This document shows positions 1 to 4,846 of a stretch of DNA of 6,317 bases, one piece after another. The stretch covers positions 1 to 6,317 of the forward strand of contig QMOL01000182.1 of assembly GCA_003648225.1 (NCBI GenBank). Reading direction: 5' to 3'. Positions within the stretch are counted from its first letter, which is position 1, and the number at the start of each line of letters is the position of its first letter. The notes beneath the pieces were generated by a model. The model had not been told where the DNA came from and did not search any database. It saw only the letters and a program-made list of their open reading frames with translations. The stretch is from Chlamydiota bacterium. Lineage in GTDB: Bacteria; Auribacterota; UBA3054; B51-G9. Position numbers and translations under genes: made by a program.

Positions 1-549
1 AATAACGGAATTTCTTATAACACCATCGCAAGTCCCGCCGCCATAATACGCATAATTTTTTGTGATAATACAGTTATTTACTGTGCCATAAATAACTCCA
101 CCTCCATAATCATTGCAATAATTACCTACAATTATACAATTATTTATCACAGGAATTGTGCCTGAACATTGAACTCCACCACCATTAGGCCAAAGTACAT
201 ATCCATTTGTAATTGTAAACCCTGAAATTGTTGTTCTGTGATTATAAAGTTTAAAACATCGATATGCTCCATTACCGTCAACAATGGTATTTTCGGCTCC
301 GTTCACACTTTGAATAGTTAAACTCTTATCTACATCAATCTGAGAATTCAAAGTATAAGTCCCATTAGATACTATTACAGAATCTCCATCCGCAGCCACA
401 TTAACAGCCGATTGAATACTGGTAAAATAATTACCGGTTGGCGATCCTGATTGTCCGACATAAAATATATCTGCGAATATATTTTGCGACACGAAAAATA
501 TTAAAATAAGAATATGAATTGTGCAATTAGTGATTTTTCTCATAAACAT
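1..549 (-). CDS. Secreted right-handed parallel beta-helix protein (N-terminal part, runs off the left edge)
   Basis: The reading frame is open for 183 codons from the ATG at 549 to the window edge, so the C-terminus is missing. A second in-frame ATG at 543 is an equally possible start. Residues 4-26 form a signal peptide: basic RK, a hydrophobic core (ILILIFFV), and a likely cut after IFA at 26. The mature protein begins with the pattern usual for these proteins: a YVG start, then SIQSAVNVAADGDSVIVSNG (44-63) and TIVDGNG. Beta-helix coils follow, with GGG turns at 123, 149 and 170 and ladder motifs such as NNCIIVGN and NNCIITKN at 21-26 residue spacing. Proteins of this kind are surface or secreted and often end in an anchor domain (choice-of-anchor type or PEP-CTERM), which cannot be seen here. 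They resemble pectate-lyase folds but no catalytic site is visible, so I assign no enzyme activity. A promoter candidate lies about 40 bases upstream. Confidence 0.85.
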   Translation of the reverse strand, partial: MFMRKITNCTIHILILIFFVSQNIFADIFYVGQSGSPTGNYFTSIQSAVNVAADGDSVIVSNGTYTLNSQIDVDKSLTIQSVNGAENTIVDGNGAYRCFKLYNHRTTISGFTITNGYVLWPNGGGVQCSGTIPVINNCIIVGNYCNDYGGGVIYGTVNNCIITKNYAYYGGGTCDGVIRNSVI

Positions 550-586
550 GGTTCTTTTGATTTGTGTTATTAATATTGGTTATTAA

Positions 587-615
587 ATTGTACTATAAAG
601 TTTTATAAATGTCTA
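587..615 (-). promoter_or_regulatory. Candidate sigma70-type promoter for the beta-helix gene
   Basis: On the minus strand, TAGACA (610-615) and TACAAT (587-592) each match the consensus at 5 of 6 bases and are separated by exactly 17 bases. The start of transcription would be near 580, giving a leader of about 30 bases before the ATG at 549. The region is very AT-rich, so chance matches are possible. Confidence 0.45.
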
Positions 616-622
616 TAACAAT

Positions 623-651
623 TTGCTTTTATATCATTCCTTTGATACAAT
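623..651 (+). promoter_or_regulatory. Candidate promoter for the RsbW-like gene
   Basis: TTGCTT (623-628, 3 of 6) and TACAAT (646-651, 5 of 6) are separated by 17 bases. Transcription would begin near 658, about 28 bases before the ATG at 686. The -35 box is weak. It lies only 7 bases from the -35 box of the divergent promoter for the beta-helix gene. Confidence 0.35.
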
Positions 652-685
652 TAACTGATAATTTAGTAATTGGATAATTGAAAAA

Positions 686-1111
686 ATGAAAAGCGAAATT
701 AATATTATTTTAAAAAATAAATTCGATGAGTTGAGTAAAATGTCAGAAAGTGTAAATTCTTTCGCTAAAACAAATTCACTTAATGATGAAATTAAACATG
801 ACATTAAACTCGCTCTCGATGAAATAATTACAAATATCATTTCTTACGCTTTTGATGATGATAGCGAACATGAAATTTCTGTAAAAATACATGTCGATGA
901 TAAAAATGTATTCATTAAAATCGAAGATGACGGAAAACCGTTTAATCCACTTGAATATCCCCAGCCCGACACGACAAAACCTCTTGAAGAAAGAGACATC
1001 GGCGGGCTTGGAGTTTTTTTCGTTAGAGAACTGATGAACGAAATTGAATATGAACGAAAAGGGAATAAAAATATTCTGACGGTTACTAAGTCCGTAATCC
1101 GTAATCTGTAA
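686..1111 (+). CDS. RsbW/SpoIIAB-like ATP-binding protein (anti-sigma factor serine kinase family)
   Basis: This 141-residue protein has the GHKL ATPase layout of the HATPase_c_2 (RsbW-like) group. The N-box is ALDEIITNIISYAF (43-56), with Glu46 and Asn50 in the catalytic and Mg-binding positions. The G1 box is EDDGKPFNP (80-88). The G2 box is GGLGVFFVRELMNEIEY (106-122). Length is normal for the family. Known members phosphorylate STAS-domain anti-anti-sigma factors or hold a sigma factor inactive in the cytoplasm. No STAS, phosphatase or sigma gene is in the window, so the partner is unknown and the protein could be an orphan. The start lacks a clear Shine-Dalgarno sequence. The last six codons and the stop lie inside a 7-base repeat that continues into the spacer, so the C-terminal tail may have been added by that repeat. 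A nitroreductase gene begins 29 bases downstream on the same strand, possibly co-transcribed. Confidence 0.88.
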   Translation: MKSEINIILKNKFDELSKMSESVNSFAKTNSLNDEIKHDIKLALDEIITNIISYAFDDDSEHEISVKIHVDDKNVFIKIEDDGKPFNPLEYPQPDTTKPLEERDIGGLGVFFVRELMNEIEYERKGNKNILTVTKSVIRNL

Positions 1112-1129
1112 TCCGTTATCCATTAATCC
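1092..1129. repeat. Degenerate 7-base tandem repeat at the RsbW-like/nitroreductase junction
   Basis: Five successive units read CCGTAAT, CCGTAAT, CTGTAAT, CCGTTAT and CCATTAAT, followed by CC. The array covers the last codons and stop of the RsbW-like gene and most of the spacer before the nitroreductase gene. It is too short and irregular to be a CRISPR array. It belongs with other short-period word repeats in this window. Confidence 0.75.
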
Positions 1130-1140
1130 ATCCCTTGCCC

Positions 1141-1881
1141 ATGAGCGATATCGGAAAAAATTTCATCAAATTCACCCGTTATAATTTATTGCCGCCATCC
1201 GATCAGGCAATGGGATTACCGCAGCCGCCTTTACAAACTGTTCCGCAAGACGCAAAAGAATTTATTGAGCTGCCGACCCCTGAAATCAACGATGAAAATG
1301 TAAAAAGTTTCAAAACTTTAGCAGATAATCGGAAAAGTGTACGGAAATATTCCGATACACCATTGTCGCTTGAGGAACTGTCTTTTTTATTGTGGTGTTC
1401 ACAAGGCGTAAAGAAAATTGCCGGGGATAAAGCCACTTTCAGAACTGTTCCGTCCGCGGGAGCGCGTCACGCGATTGAAACTTATATTCTTGTAAATAAT
1501 GTCACCGGACTTGAAACGGGGATTTATTGGTACAACGCGTTAGAACATAAAATTTCCCCGATAATAATTTCAGAAAGCATCGCTGATAAAATTACAGAAG
1601 CATGTTTTTCTCAGAAATTTGTCAAGGAAAGCGCGCTGACTTTCATCTGGGTAGCTGATATTTACAGAATGTCCTGGCGGTATGTTGACCGCGGATTTCG
1701 TTACCTCTTTCTCGATGCCGGTCATATTTGTCAAAATGTTTATCTCGCAGCGGAAAGTATTAATTGTGGTGCATGCGCGATTGCAGCTTATGAAGATGAC
1801 GATATGAACGCACTTCTAAAACTTGACTTTGAAAAGCAGTTTGTAATTTATCTCGCGACGGTTGGGAAAAAACTTAGATAG
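1141..1881 (+). CDS. SagB/ThcOx-family nitroreductase-fold FMN oxidoreductase
   Basis: The 246-residue protein matches the SagB-type branch of the nitroreductase superfamily, which binds FMN. The N-terminal part has the SDQAMGLPQPPL segment (20-31) typical of stand-alone SagB-type proteins. The FMN-binding region RKSVRKYSDTPLSLEEL is at 64-80, followed by LLWCSQGV (83-90). PSAGARHAIETY (104-115) is a family hallmark, and GACAIAAYEDDDMNALL (210-226) is the C-terminal flavin-contact region. In RiPP clusters these enzymes oxidise azolines to azoles. Here there is no YcaO cyclodehydratase, leader peptide or transporter, so the substrate is unknown and a general reductase role is equally likely. 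A TTG two codons upstream (1135) is in frame, but the ATG at 1141 is the better start; neither has a Shine-Dalgarno sequence. It probably shares a transcript with the RsbW-like gene 29 bases upstream. Confidence 0.88.
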   Translation: MSDIGKNFIKFTRYNLLPPSDQAMGLPQPPLQTVPQDAKEFIELPTPEINDENVKSFKTLADNRKSVRKYSDTPLSLEELSFLLWCSQGVKKIAGDKATFRTVPSAGARHAIETYILVNNVTGLETGIYWYNALEHKISPIIISESIADKITEACFSQKFVKESALTFIWVADIYRMSWRYVDRGFRYLFLDAGHICQNVYLAAESINCGACAIAAYEDDDMNALLKLDFEKQFVIYLATVGKKLR

Positions 1882-1903
1882 TCGCCCCTTAAAGACTATT
1901 TAA
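1867..1903 (-). terminator. Possible intrinsic terminator for the toxin-antitoxin transcript
   Basis: ATAGTC (1878-1883) and GACTAT (1894-1899) form a perfect 6-bp stem with a 10-base loop, extended by three A-U pairs beyond one mismatch. On the minus strand it is followed by G and six T (1867-1872). It would end the leftward transcript after the toxin stop at 2006, within the 3' end of the convergent nitroreductase gene. The stem is AT-rich, so efficiency is uncertain. On the plus strand the same stem has no T-run after it. Confidence 0.35.
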
Positions 1904-2005
1904 AAGTAGAATAAATGGGAGGCTTAAATTAAAAAAACGTGTAAAATATTGCAAGGTTTTAAAAGGATAGTGCAAAAAGACTGCAAAGGAATACATAATT
2001 AATCT

Positions 2006-2428
2006 TTATTTGTACGGATTCCTAATTGTAACTCCCGATATCTTGTGACCTGCTTGTAAATCTTCAGAATAAAGAGTCTTACAGTGGCTGATTATTGATG
2101 CCGACAAAATAAGTGAGTTATAAAAAGAATAACCGGTATCATTCATGGTTTCCAAAGATTTTTTATACAAATCAAATGTCGGATATATTTCACATAAAGG
2201 CTGCATAATAGTTTCAACATATTGACGGCATTCATGAACAGACATCGGATTCTTAAACTTTCGAGTCGCAACATTAATGAATTCCTGGACAACTTGATAA
2301 CTTATAACACCAAGACCGCTTTCTAATGCCCCGGCAATAATTTTTTGCGATTTTTTTTGTTTTATTAAAGCTGTAGAATCAAATGTATAAACAAAAATAT
2401 TCGTATCAATAAAAAACTTAGCGCTCAT
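2006..2428 (-). CDS. PIN-domain toxin (VapC-like) with an Asn in the third acidic position
   Basis: This 140-residue PIN protein follows an antitoxin gene. PIN toxins are Mg-dependent RNases using three or four acidic residues. Visible are Asp8 in FIDTNIFVYTFD, Glu49 in QVVQEFINVA, and the C-terminal SEDLQAGHKI (121-130) with Asp123. The third acidic residue normally sits in a motif like SFWDALI; here the segment is SFYNSLI (101-107) with Asn104 (codon AAC, 2117-2119). One base change from GAC explains it. The protein may therefore be weakened or inactive, although the rest is intact and full length. The start chosen is the ATG at 2428, which overlaps the antitoxin end by 11 bases and suggests translational coupling. 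An upstream ATG at 2467 would add 13 residues lying within the antitoxin and lacking PIN homology, since the domain begins at SAKFFIDTN. Confidence 0.9.
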   Translation of the reverse strand: MSAKFFIDTNIFVYTFDSTALIKQKKSQKIIAGALESGLGVISYQVVQEFINVATRKFKNPMSVHECRQYVETIMQPLCEIYPTFDLYKKSLETMNDTGYSFYNSLILSASIISHCKTLYSEDLQAGHKISGVTIRNPYK

Positions 2429-2639
2429 TTGCTTCGTCCCTGTTAAATGTTCTACCAGCGTCAACATGTTTCAGTTGTTTCATAATCTTTTTATAATCTT
2501 GCGCGGATTCATTTGATGTAGTATATTTCAGCAGCCACTGTCGAAACAAATCATTTAGGGACATTTTTTCCTTAAGGGCTTTTTGCCTTGCCTTTTGAAC
2601 GAGAAATTCTTCCGCACTCATGGTAATATTTTTCAACAT
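2418..2639 (-). CDS. Ribbon-helix-helix antitoxin of the PIN toxin
   Basis: The 73-residue protein shows a short strand KNITMS (3-8), helix AEEFLVQKARQKALKEK (9-25), a turn, and helix SLNDLFRQWLLKY (27-39). This is the DNA-binding ribbon-helix-helix layout. The C-terminal tail, with KHVDAGRTFNRDEANER (57-73), is the kind that wraps the toxin in VapB-type antitoxins. The gene precedes and overlaps the PIN gene, the usual antitoxin-first order. The ATG at 2639 is chosen over a TTG at 2651 because GAGAA (2645-2649 on the minus strand) lies 5 bases before it. A strong promoter and palindrome upstream fit autorepression. Function is inferred from family and position. Confidence 0.85.
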   Translation of the reverse strand: MLKNITMSAEEFLVQKARQKALKEKMSLNDLFRQWLLKYTTSNESAQDYKKIMKQLKHVDAGRTFNRDEANER

Positions 2640-2689
2640 AACAATTCTCAATTAAATTAAAAAGCGGTTCAATCATTTACAACGAGAAT

Positions 2690-2718
2690 ATTGTACACTA
2701 TTTTCGTGTTGTTGTCAA
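2690..2718 (-). promoter_or_regulatory. Strong sigma70-type promoter of the toxin-antitoxin operon
   Basis: On the minus strand, TTGACA (2713-2718, perfect) and TACAAT (2690-2695, 5 of 6) are separated by 17 bases. The start of transcription would be near 2683, giving a leader of about 44 bases before the antitoxin ATG at 2639. This is the best promoter match in the window. It begins just past the stop of the upstream PEP-CTERM gene (2733), so the pair has its own promoter. Confidence 0.65.
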
Positions 2719-2726
2719 TAGACAAC
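2711..2726. promoter_or_regulatory. Palindromic operator candidate overlapping the toxin-antitoxin -35 box
   Basis: GTTGTC (2711-2716), AATA, then GACAAC (2721-2726) is a perfect inverted repeat with a 4-base centre. It contains most of the TTGACA -35 box of the promoter. Ribbon-helix-helix antitoxins commonly bind such short palindromes and repress their own operon, so this is the likely site. It could alternatively act as a weak hairpin between the PEP-CTERM gene and the pair. Confidence 0.5.
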
Positions 2727-2732
2727 TATTTA

Positions 2733-3299
2733 TTATTGCCGGTGAGAAAACCGGAAAGCAATCGGTAAAAGGAAAGCCAGCCAAATGAACATCGGCTCAG
2801 GAACAACCGGACCTATAAATCCGAAAGATTCATATCCGGCAATATTTTCAGACGCAATCATTCCATTTGTTCCGGAATCAGTTGTATAAAGATTTCCGTT
2901 CGTGTAATATACGGATCCAAAAACATTTCCCGCAGGATATGTTTCAGATGTTTTATCATAAGTTGTCCAGTCGGAAACAGCGCTTCTCAATGAAAACGTC
3001 ACGGGTTGATCTGTTATCCGTGTATTATCATTTGTGCAGAACCATATTGCCACATCTTCAGAAACAGCCGAAGTCCACCCTTCAGTAGAAAACATTTCAA
3101 GAATCTCTTTTGAAGGAATTCTTACAGCTAAAATCCCCTTCCCGCCAAAAGTCAGTAATTCATCTCCGGAAGTCACGTTGTAAAAATAAACACCATTGCT
3201 GTCTGTACCGCTTTGCACATAAGTCATTGCTCCAAAACAATTAGCGGTGCTGATTGTACCGGTGAGTAAAATTAAGAATATAAAAGCGAGGTTTTTCAT
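2733..3299 (-). CDS. Small PEP-CTERM exported protein
   Basis: The 188-residue protein has an N-terminal signal peptide (MKNLAFIFLILLTGTIST, likely cut after CFGA at 24). Its C-terminus has the PEP-CTERM layout: VPEP (166-169), a hydrophobic helix MFIWLAFLLPIAF (170-182), and a short basic end RFSHRQ. PEP-CTERM tails are recognised by exosortase (EpsH/XrtA-type), which anchors or releases the protein at the outer surface; many such proteins are linked to exopolysaccharide or biofilm. No exosortase gene is in the window. The middle (25-162) is rich in Ser, Thr, Gly and aromatic residues, with no catalytic motif I recognise. The basic tail is shorter than the usual Arg cluster. Two promoter candidates lie upstream, one close and one about 210 bases away. 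Confidence 0.85.
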   Translation of the reverse strand: MKNLAFIFLILLTGTISTANCFGAMTYVQSGTDSNGVYFYNVTSGDELLTFGGKGILAVRIPSKEILEMFSTEGWTSAVSEDVAIWFCTNDNTRITDQPVTFSLRSAVSDWTTYDKTSETYPAGNVFGSVYYTNGNLYTTDSGTNGMIASENIAGYESFGFIGPVVPEPMFIWLAFLLPIAFRFSHRQ

Positions 3300-3309
3300 A
3301 TATATTAAT

Positions 3310-3337
3310 ATTATAGCATATTTTGTTATTTACTCAA
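3310..3337 (-). promoter_or_regulatory. Candidate promoter close to the PEP-CTERM gene
   Basis: On the minus strand, TTGAGT (3332-3337, 4 of 6) and TATAAT (3310-3315, perfect) are 16 bases apart. TG precedes the -10 as TGCTATAAT, an extended -10. Transcription would begin near 3303, only a few bases before the ATG at 3299, so the message would be nearly leaderless. The region is AT-rich, so chance is possible. Confidence 0.4.
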
Positions 3338-3518
3338 TATGTATATTATCATGGGAAATATAAACCAGTGTAATTTTCTTATTATAGTGCGAAAAGCAAA
3401 TAACAACGCGTCTGATATTGAAAAAGAAAAAATATTCATATAAAATTTTGTTAAATAATAAAATAAAGATTTACAAATTTTCTGTGTGGACGATTAGTAC
3501 TCTAATTTTCACAACTAC

Positions 3519-3547
3519 ATTGTACACAAAGAACCCCGTTATGTAAA
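3519..3547 (-). promoter_or_regulatory. Second, upstream promoter candidate reading toward the PEP-CTERM gene
   Basis: On the minus strand, TTTACA (3542-3547, 5 of 6) and TACAAT (3519-3524, 5 of 6) are 17 bases apart. A transcript would begin near 3512 and have a leader of about 210 bases before the PEP-CTERM ATG. That stretch (3300-3512) has no credible ORF and no structure I recognise beyond a small hairpin (ATTAG/CTAAT at 3493-3506). Confidence 0.35.
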
Positions 3548-3561
3548 GAAGACACTTGTAA

Positions 3562-3831
3562 AAAATACTGAAACAATCTTCAATTACTTCTCGTGAGTTA
3601 TTAGAATGGATTATTAGAAATTCATCCATTGTAATACCTAAGCCATTAAATCATGTGATAATTGAAGACGATCCTGACGATGATATTGTTATTGCCTGTG
3701 CAATAACCGCACACGCGGATATGATTATTTCCGGTGACAAGCATATTCTAAATATTGATAAATACGAAAATATTCCCATTTTAACTGTTCCTGATTATTT
3801 ATGTGTTTGGCTCAAGTTGTGTTTGTATTAA
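3562..3831 (+). pseudogene. 5'-truncated PIN-family toxin remnant (COG1569-like)
   Basis: An in-frame stretch of 89 codons follows a stop at 3559-3561 and ends at the TAA at 3829-3831. Its sequence is the C-terminal half of the family annotated as putative toxin-antitoxin toxin, PIN family. It has RELLEWIIRNSSIVIPK, then IIEDDPDDDIVIACAI, and finally HADMIISGDKHILNI. The DPDDD and SGDKH motifs are the family's conserved acidic sites. The first half, with its DTN motif and the conserved Glu, is absent: I see no matching codons in any frame between 3340 and 3561. There is no good start codon before the conserved part; the first in-frame ATG falls late, at the MIISGD segment. It is therefore a decayed fragment, unrelated in subfamily to the intact PIN toxin at 2006-2428. 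No antitoxin gene adjoins it. A short C-terminal extension (LCVWLKLCLY) runs past the usual family end. Confidence 0.75.
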
Positions 3832-3886
3832 TACTCATATTTGTACGAGATTTCATTATTAAAAGCATCAAATCAAAATAATAATT

Positions 3887-3948
3887 TTTCGTGTTTTTTG
3901 TGTGTTTCGTGGTTCTCTTATATTTCTTACGTGGTTTATTTCGTGTTT
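3887..3948. repeat. Degenerate TTTCGTG word repeats upstream of thiF
   Basis: The words TTTCGTG (3887-3893), TTTTTTGTGTG, TTTCGTGG (3905-3912), TTACGTGG (3927-3934) and TTTCGTG (3939-3945) follow one another with irregular spacing. The stretch is T- and G-rich and non-coding. It lies between the PIN remnant and the thiF promoter. The spacer part before it (3832-3886) holds nothing I recognise, and no TPP riboswitch is seen. Confidence 0.6.
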
Positions 3949-3953
3949 GCTTA

Positions 3954-3982
3954 TTGACTTAAATCACTCCCTTTGATAGAAT
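3954..3982 (+). promoter_or_regulatory. Promoter of the thiFSG operon
   Basis: TTGACT (3954-3959, 5 of 6) and TAGAAT (3977-3982, 5 of 6) are separated by 17 bases, and TGA directly before the -10 makes it an extended type. Transcription would begin near 3989, about 8 bases before the ATG at 3997. The position excludes the in-frame TTG at 3973 as the start and leaves no room for a leader riboswitch. Confidence 0.55.
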
Positions 3983-3996
3983 TTTTTATAATAAAT

Positions 3997-4596
3997 ATGG
4001 CTATTACAAATAAACAGTTTTATGATAAATTGAAAACCGCGACCGTTGGTATCGCCGGACTCGGCGGACTTGGCAGTAACGCGGCAATAGCGCTTGCGCG
4101 AACCGGGATTGGAAAATTAATCCTTGTCGATTTTGACTGCGTGGAAAAATCAAATTTGAACCGGCAGCAATATTTACTTTCTCAGGTTGGGAAATTAAAA
4201 ACCGAGGCGCTTAAGCAAAATATTATTGAGATTAATCCTCAAGTGGAAATTGAAATCATAAACTGTAAACTGAACGAAGAAAATATTCCGGGAATTTTTG
4301 AGAACGCCGATATTATTGCTGAATGTTTTGACAAAGCAGACGCCAAAGCAATGATAACAAATGTTTTTTTAAATGAGCTCGCCGATAAAGGAAAAAAACT
4401 TGTTGCCGCTTCCGGAATGGCAGGAACCGGAAAAGCAGATGAAATAAAAACTTTAATGAAAAACAATAATTTTGCTGTTGTCGGTGACGGAAAAAGCGGG
4501 ATCGAAACCGAAACAATCCTTACCGCTTCACGCGTTGGAATTGTGGCTTTATTCCAGGCAAACCAAATTATACGATGGATAATCGGAGAAGAATAA
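3997..4596 (+). CDS. thiF: Sulfur carrier protein ThiS adenylyltransferase (ThiF, family 2)
   Basis: ThiF uses ATP to adenylate the C-terminal glycine of ThiS, preparing it to receive sulfur for thiazole synthesis in the cytoplasm. The 199-residue protein has the E1-like Rossmann site GLGGLGSN (21-28), VDFD (44-47) for ATP ribose binding, and NLNRQQ (53-58) with the conserved Arg56. KTEALKQNI (68-76), EINP (78-81) and AASGMAG (137-143) complete the fold. The short length, without the zinc-binding CxxC pairs of E. coli ThiF, fits the family-2 type. Cys110 in AECFD is a less usual residue there. The ATG at 3997 is chosen over a TTG at 3973, because the TTG lies upstream of the predicted transcription start. 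The stop overlaps the thiS start by one base (TAATG). Adjacent thiS and thiG support thiF rather than a molybdopterin MoeB or other E1. Confidence 0.92.
   Translation: MAITNKQFYDKLKTATVGIAGLGGLGSNAAIALARTGIGKLILVDFDCVEKSNLNRQQYLLSQVGKLKTEALKQNIIEINPQVEIEIINCKLNEENIPGIFENADIIAECFDKADAKAMITNVFLNELADKGKKLVAASGMAGTGKADEIKTLMKNNNFAVVGDGKSGIETETILTASRVGIVALFQANQIIRWIIGEE
4585..4588 (+). promoter_or_regulatory. Shine-Dalgarno site that fixes the thiS start
   Basis: GGAG, extended as GGAGAAG, lies 7 bases before the ATG at 4596. It supports that start over the ATG at 4575, which lies inside thiF. It is one of the few clear Shine-Dalgarno sequences in the window. Confidence 0.65.
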
Positions 4597-4796
4597 TGAA
4601 TATAACTTTAAATGGAAAAGAAAAAGAAATTGCTGAAAATACATCAGTCGAAAATCTTGTCAATGAACTGAAACTGAAAGACACGCCGATCGTAGCAGAA
4701 ATCAGCGGTAAAATAATTAAGCCCGAAAATTATTCCTCAGCAATTCTTGAAGAGGGAAATATAGTTGAATTAATACGATTTGTCGGCGGCGGCTGA
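4596..4796 (+). CDS. thiS: Sulfur carrier protein ThiS
   Basis: The 66-residue ubiquitin-like protein begins MNITLNGKEKEI and ends IRFVGGG. The C-terminal Gly-Gly is the site that ThiF adenylates and that then carries sulfur as a thiocarboxylate to ThiG. Length and the pattern of TPIVAEISGKII (33-44) followed by LEEGNIVELIRFVGGG match ThiS, including the loop near residue 40 usually written VAxxVNxxxV. The start is the ATG at 4596, with a Shine-Dalgarno sequence 7 bases upstream. The one-base overlap with thiF suggests coupled translation. thiG follows after 50 bases. Confidence 0.93.
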   Translation: MNITLNGKEKEIAENTSVENLVNELKLKDTPIVAEISGKIIKPENYSSAILEEGNIVELIRFVGGG

Positions 4797-4803
4797 TCAC
4801 ATT

Positions 4804-4830
4804 ACTCCCATATCTCCCATAACTCCCATA
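4804..4830. repeat. Three-unit 9-base repeat between thiS and thiG
   Basis: ACTCCCATA (4804-4812), TCTCCCATA (4813-4821) and ACTCCCATA (4822-4830) are consecutive. The repeat fills the middle of the 50-base spacer inside the operon. No hairpin or promoter is obvious in it. The word differs from those in other spacers. Confidence 0.8.
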
Positions 4831-4846
4831 AACTTAAATAAAAAAT

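Noticed and set aside
776..1123. Minus-strand ORF of 115 codons opposite the RsbW-like gene
   Set aside because: It is a shadow of the RsbW-like frame, which has clear N, G1 and G2 boxes; the reverse product has no recognisable domain.
1135..1140. TTG start of the nitroreductase two codons upstream of the ATG
   Set aside because: No Shine-Dalgarno sequence supports it, and the ATG at 1141 gives a protein whose N-terminus fits the SagB-type family.
2739..2754. Hairpin CCGGT/ACCGG at the end of the PEP-CTERM gene as a terminator
   Set aside because: The stem is only 5 bp and is followed on the minus strand by CAATAATAAATAG, with no T-run; it lies inside coding sequence.
2867..3088. Plus-strand ORF of 73 codons opposite the PEP-CTERM gene
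   Set aside because: The minus-strand frame has a signal peptide and a VPEP tail; the plus-strand product has no recognisable motif and no Shine-Dalgarno sequence.
3471..3512. Minus-strand GTG ORF of 13 codons beginning MKIRVLIV, like the start of a response regulator
   Set aside because: It stops after 13 codons, has no Shine-Dalgarno sequence and does not continue as a receiver domain in any frame; the likeness is too short to mean anything.
3832..3996. TPP riboswitch upstream of thiF
   Set aside because: No conserved THI-box words or stems were seen, and the predicted transcription start is about 8 bases before the ATG.
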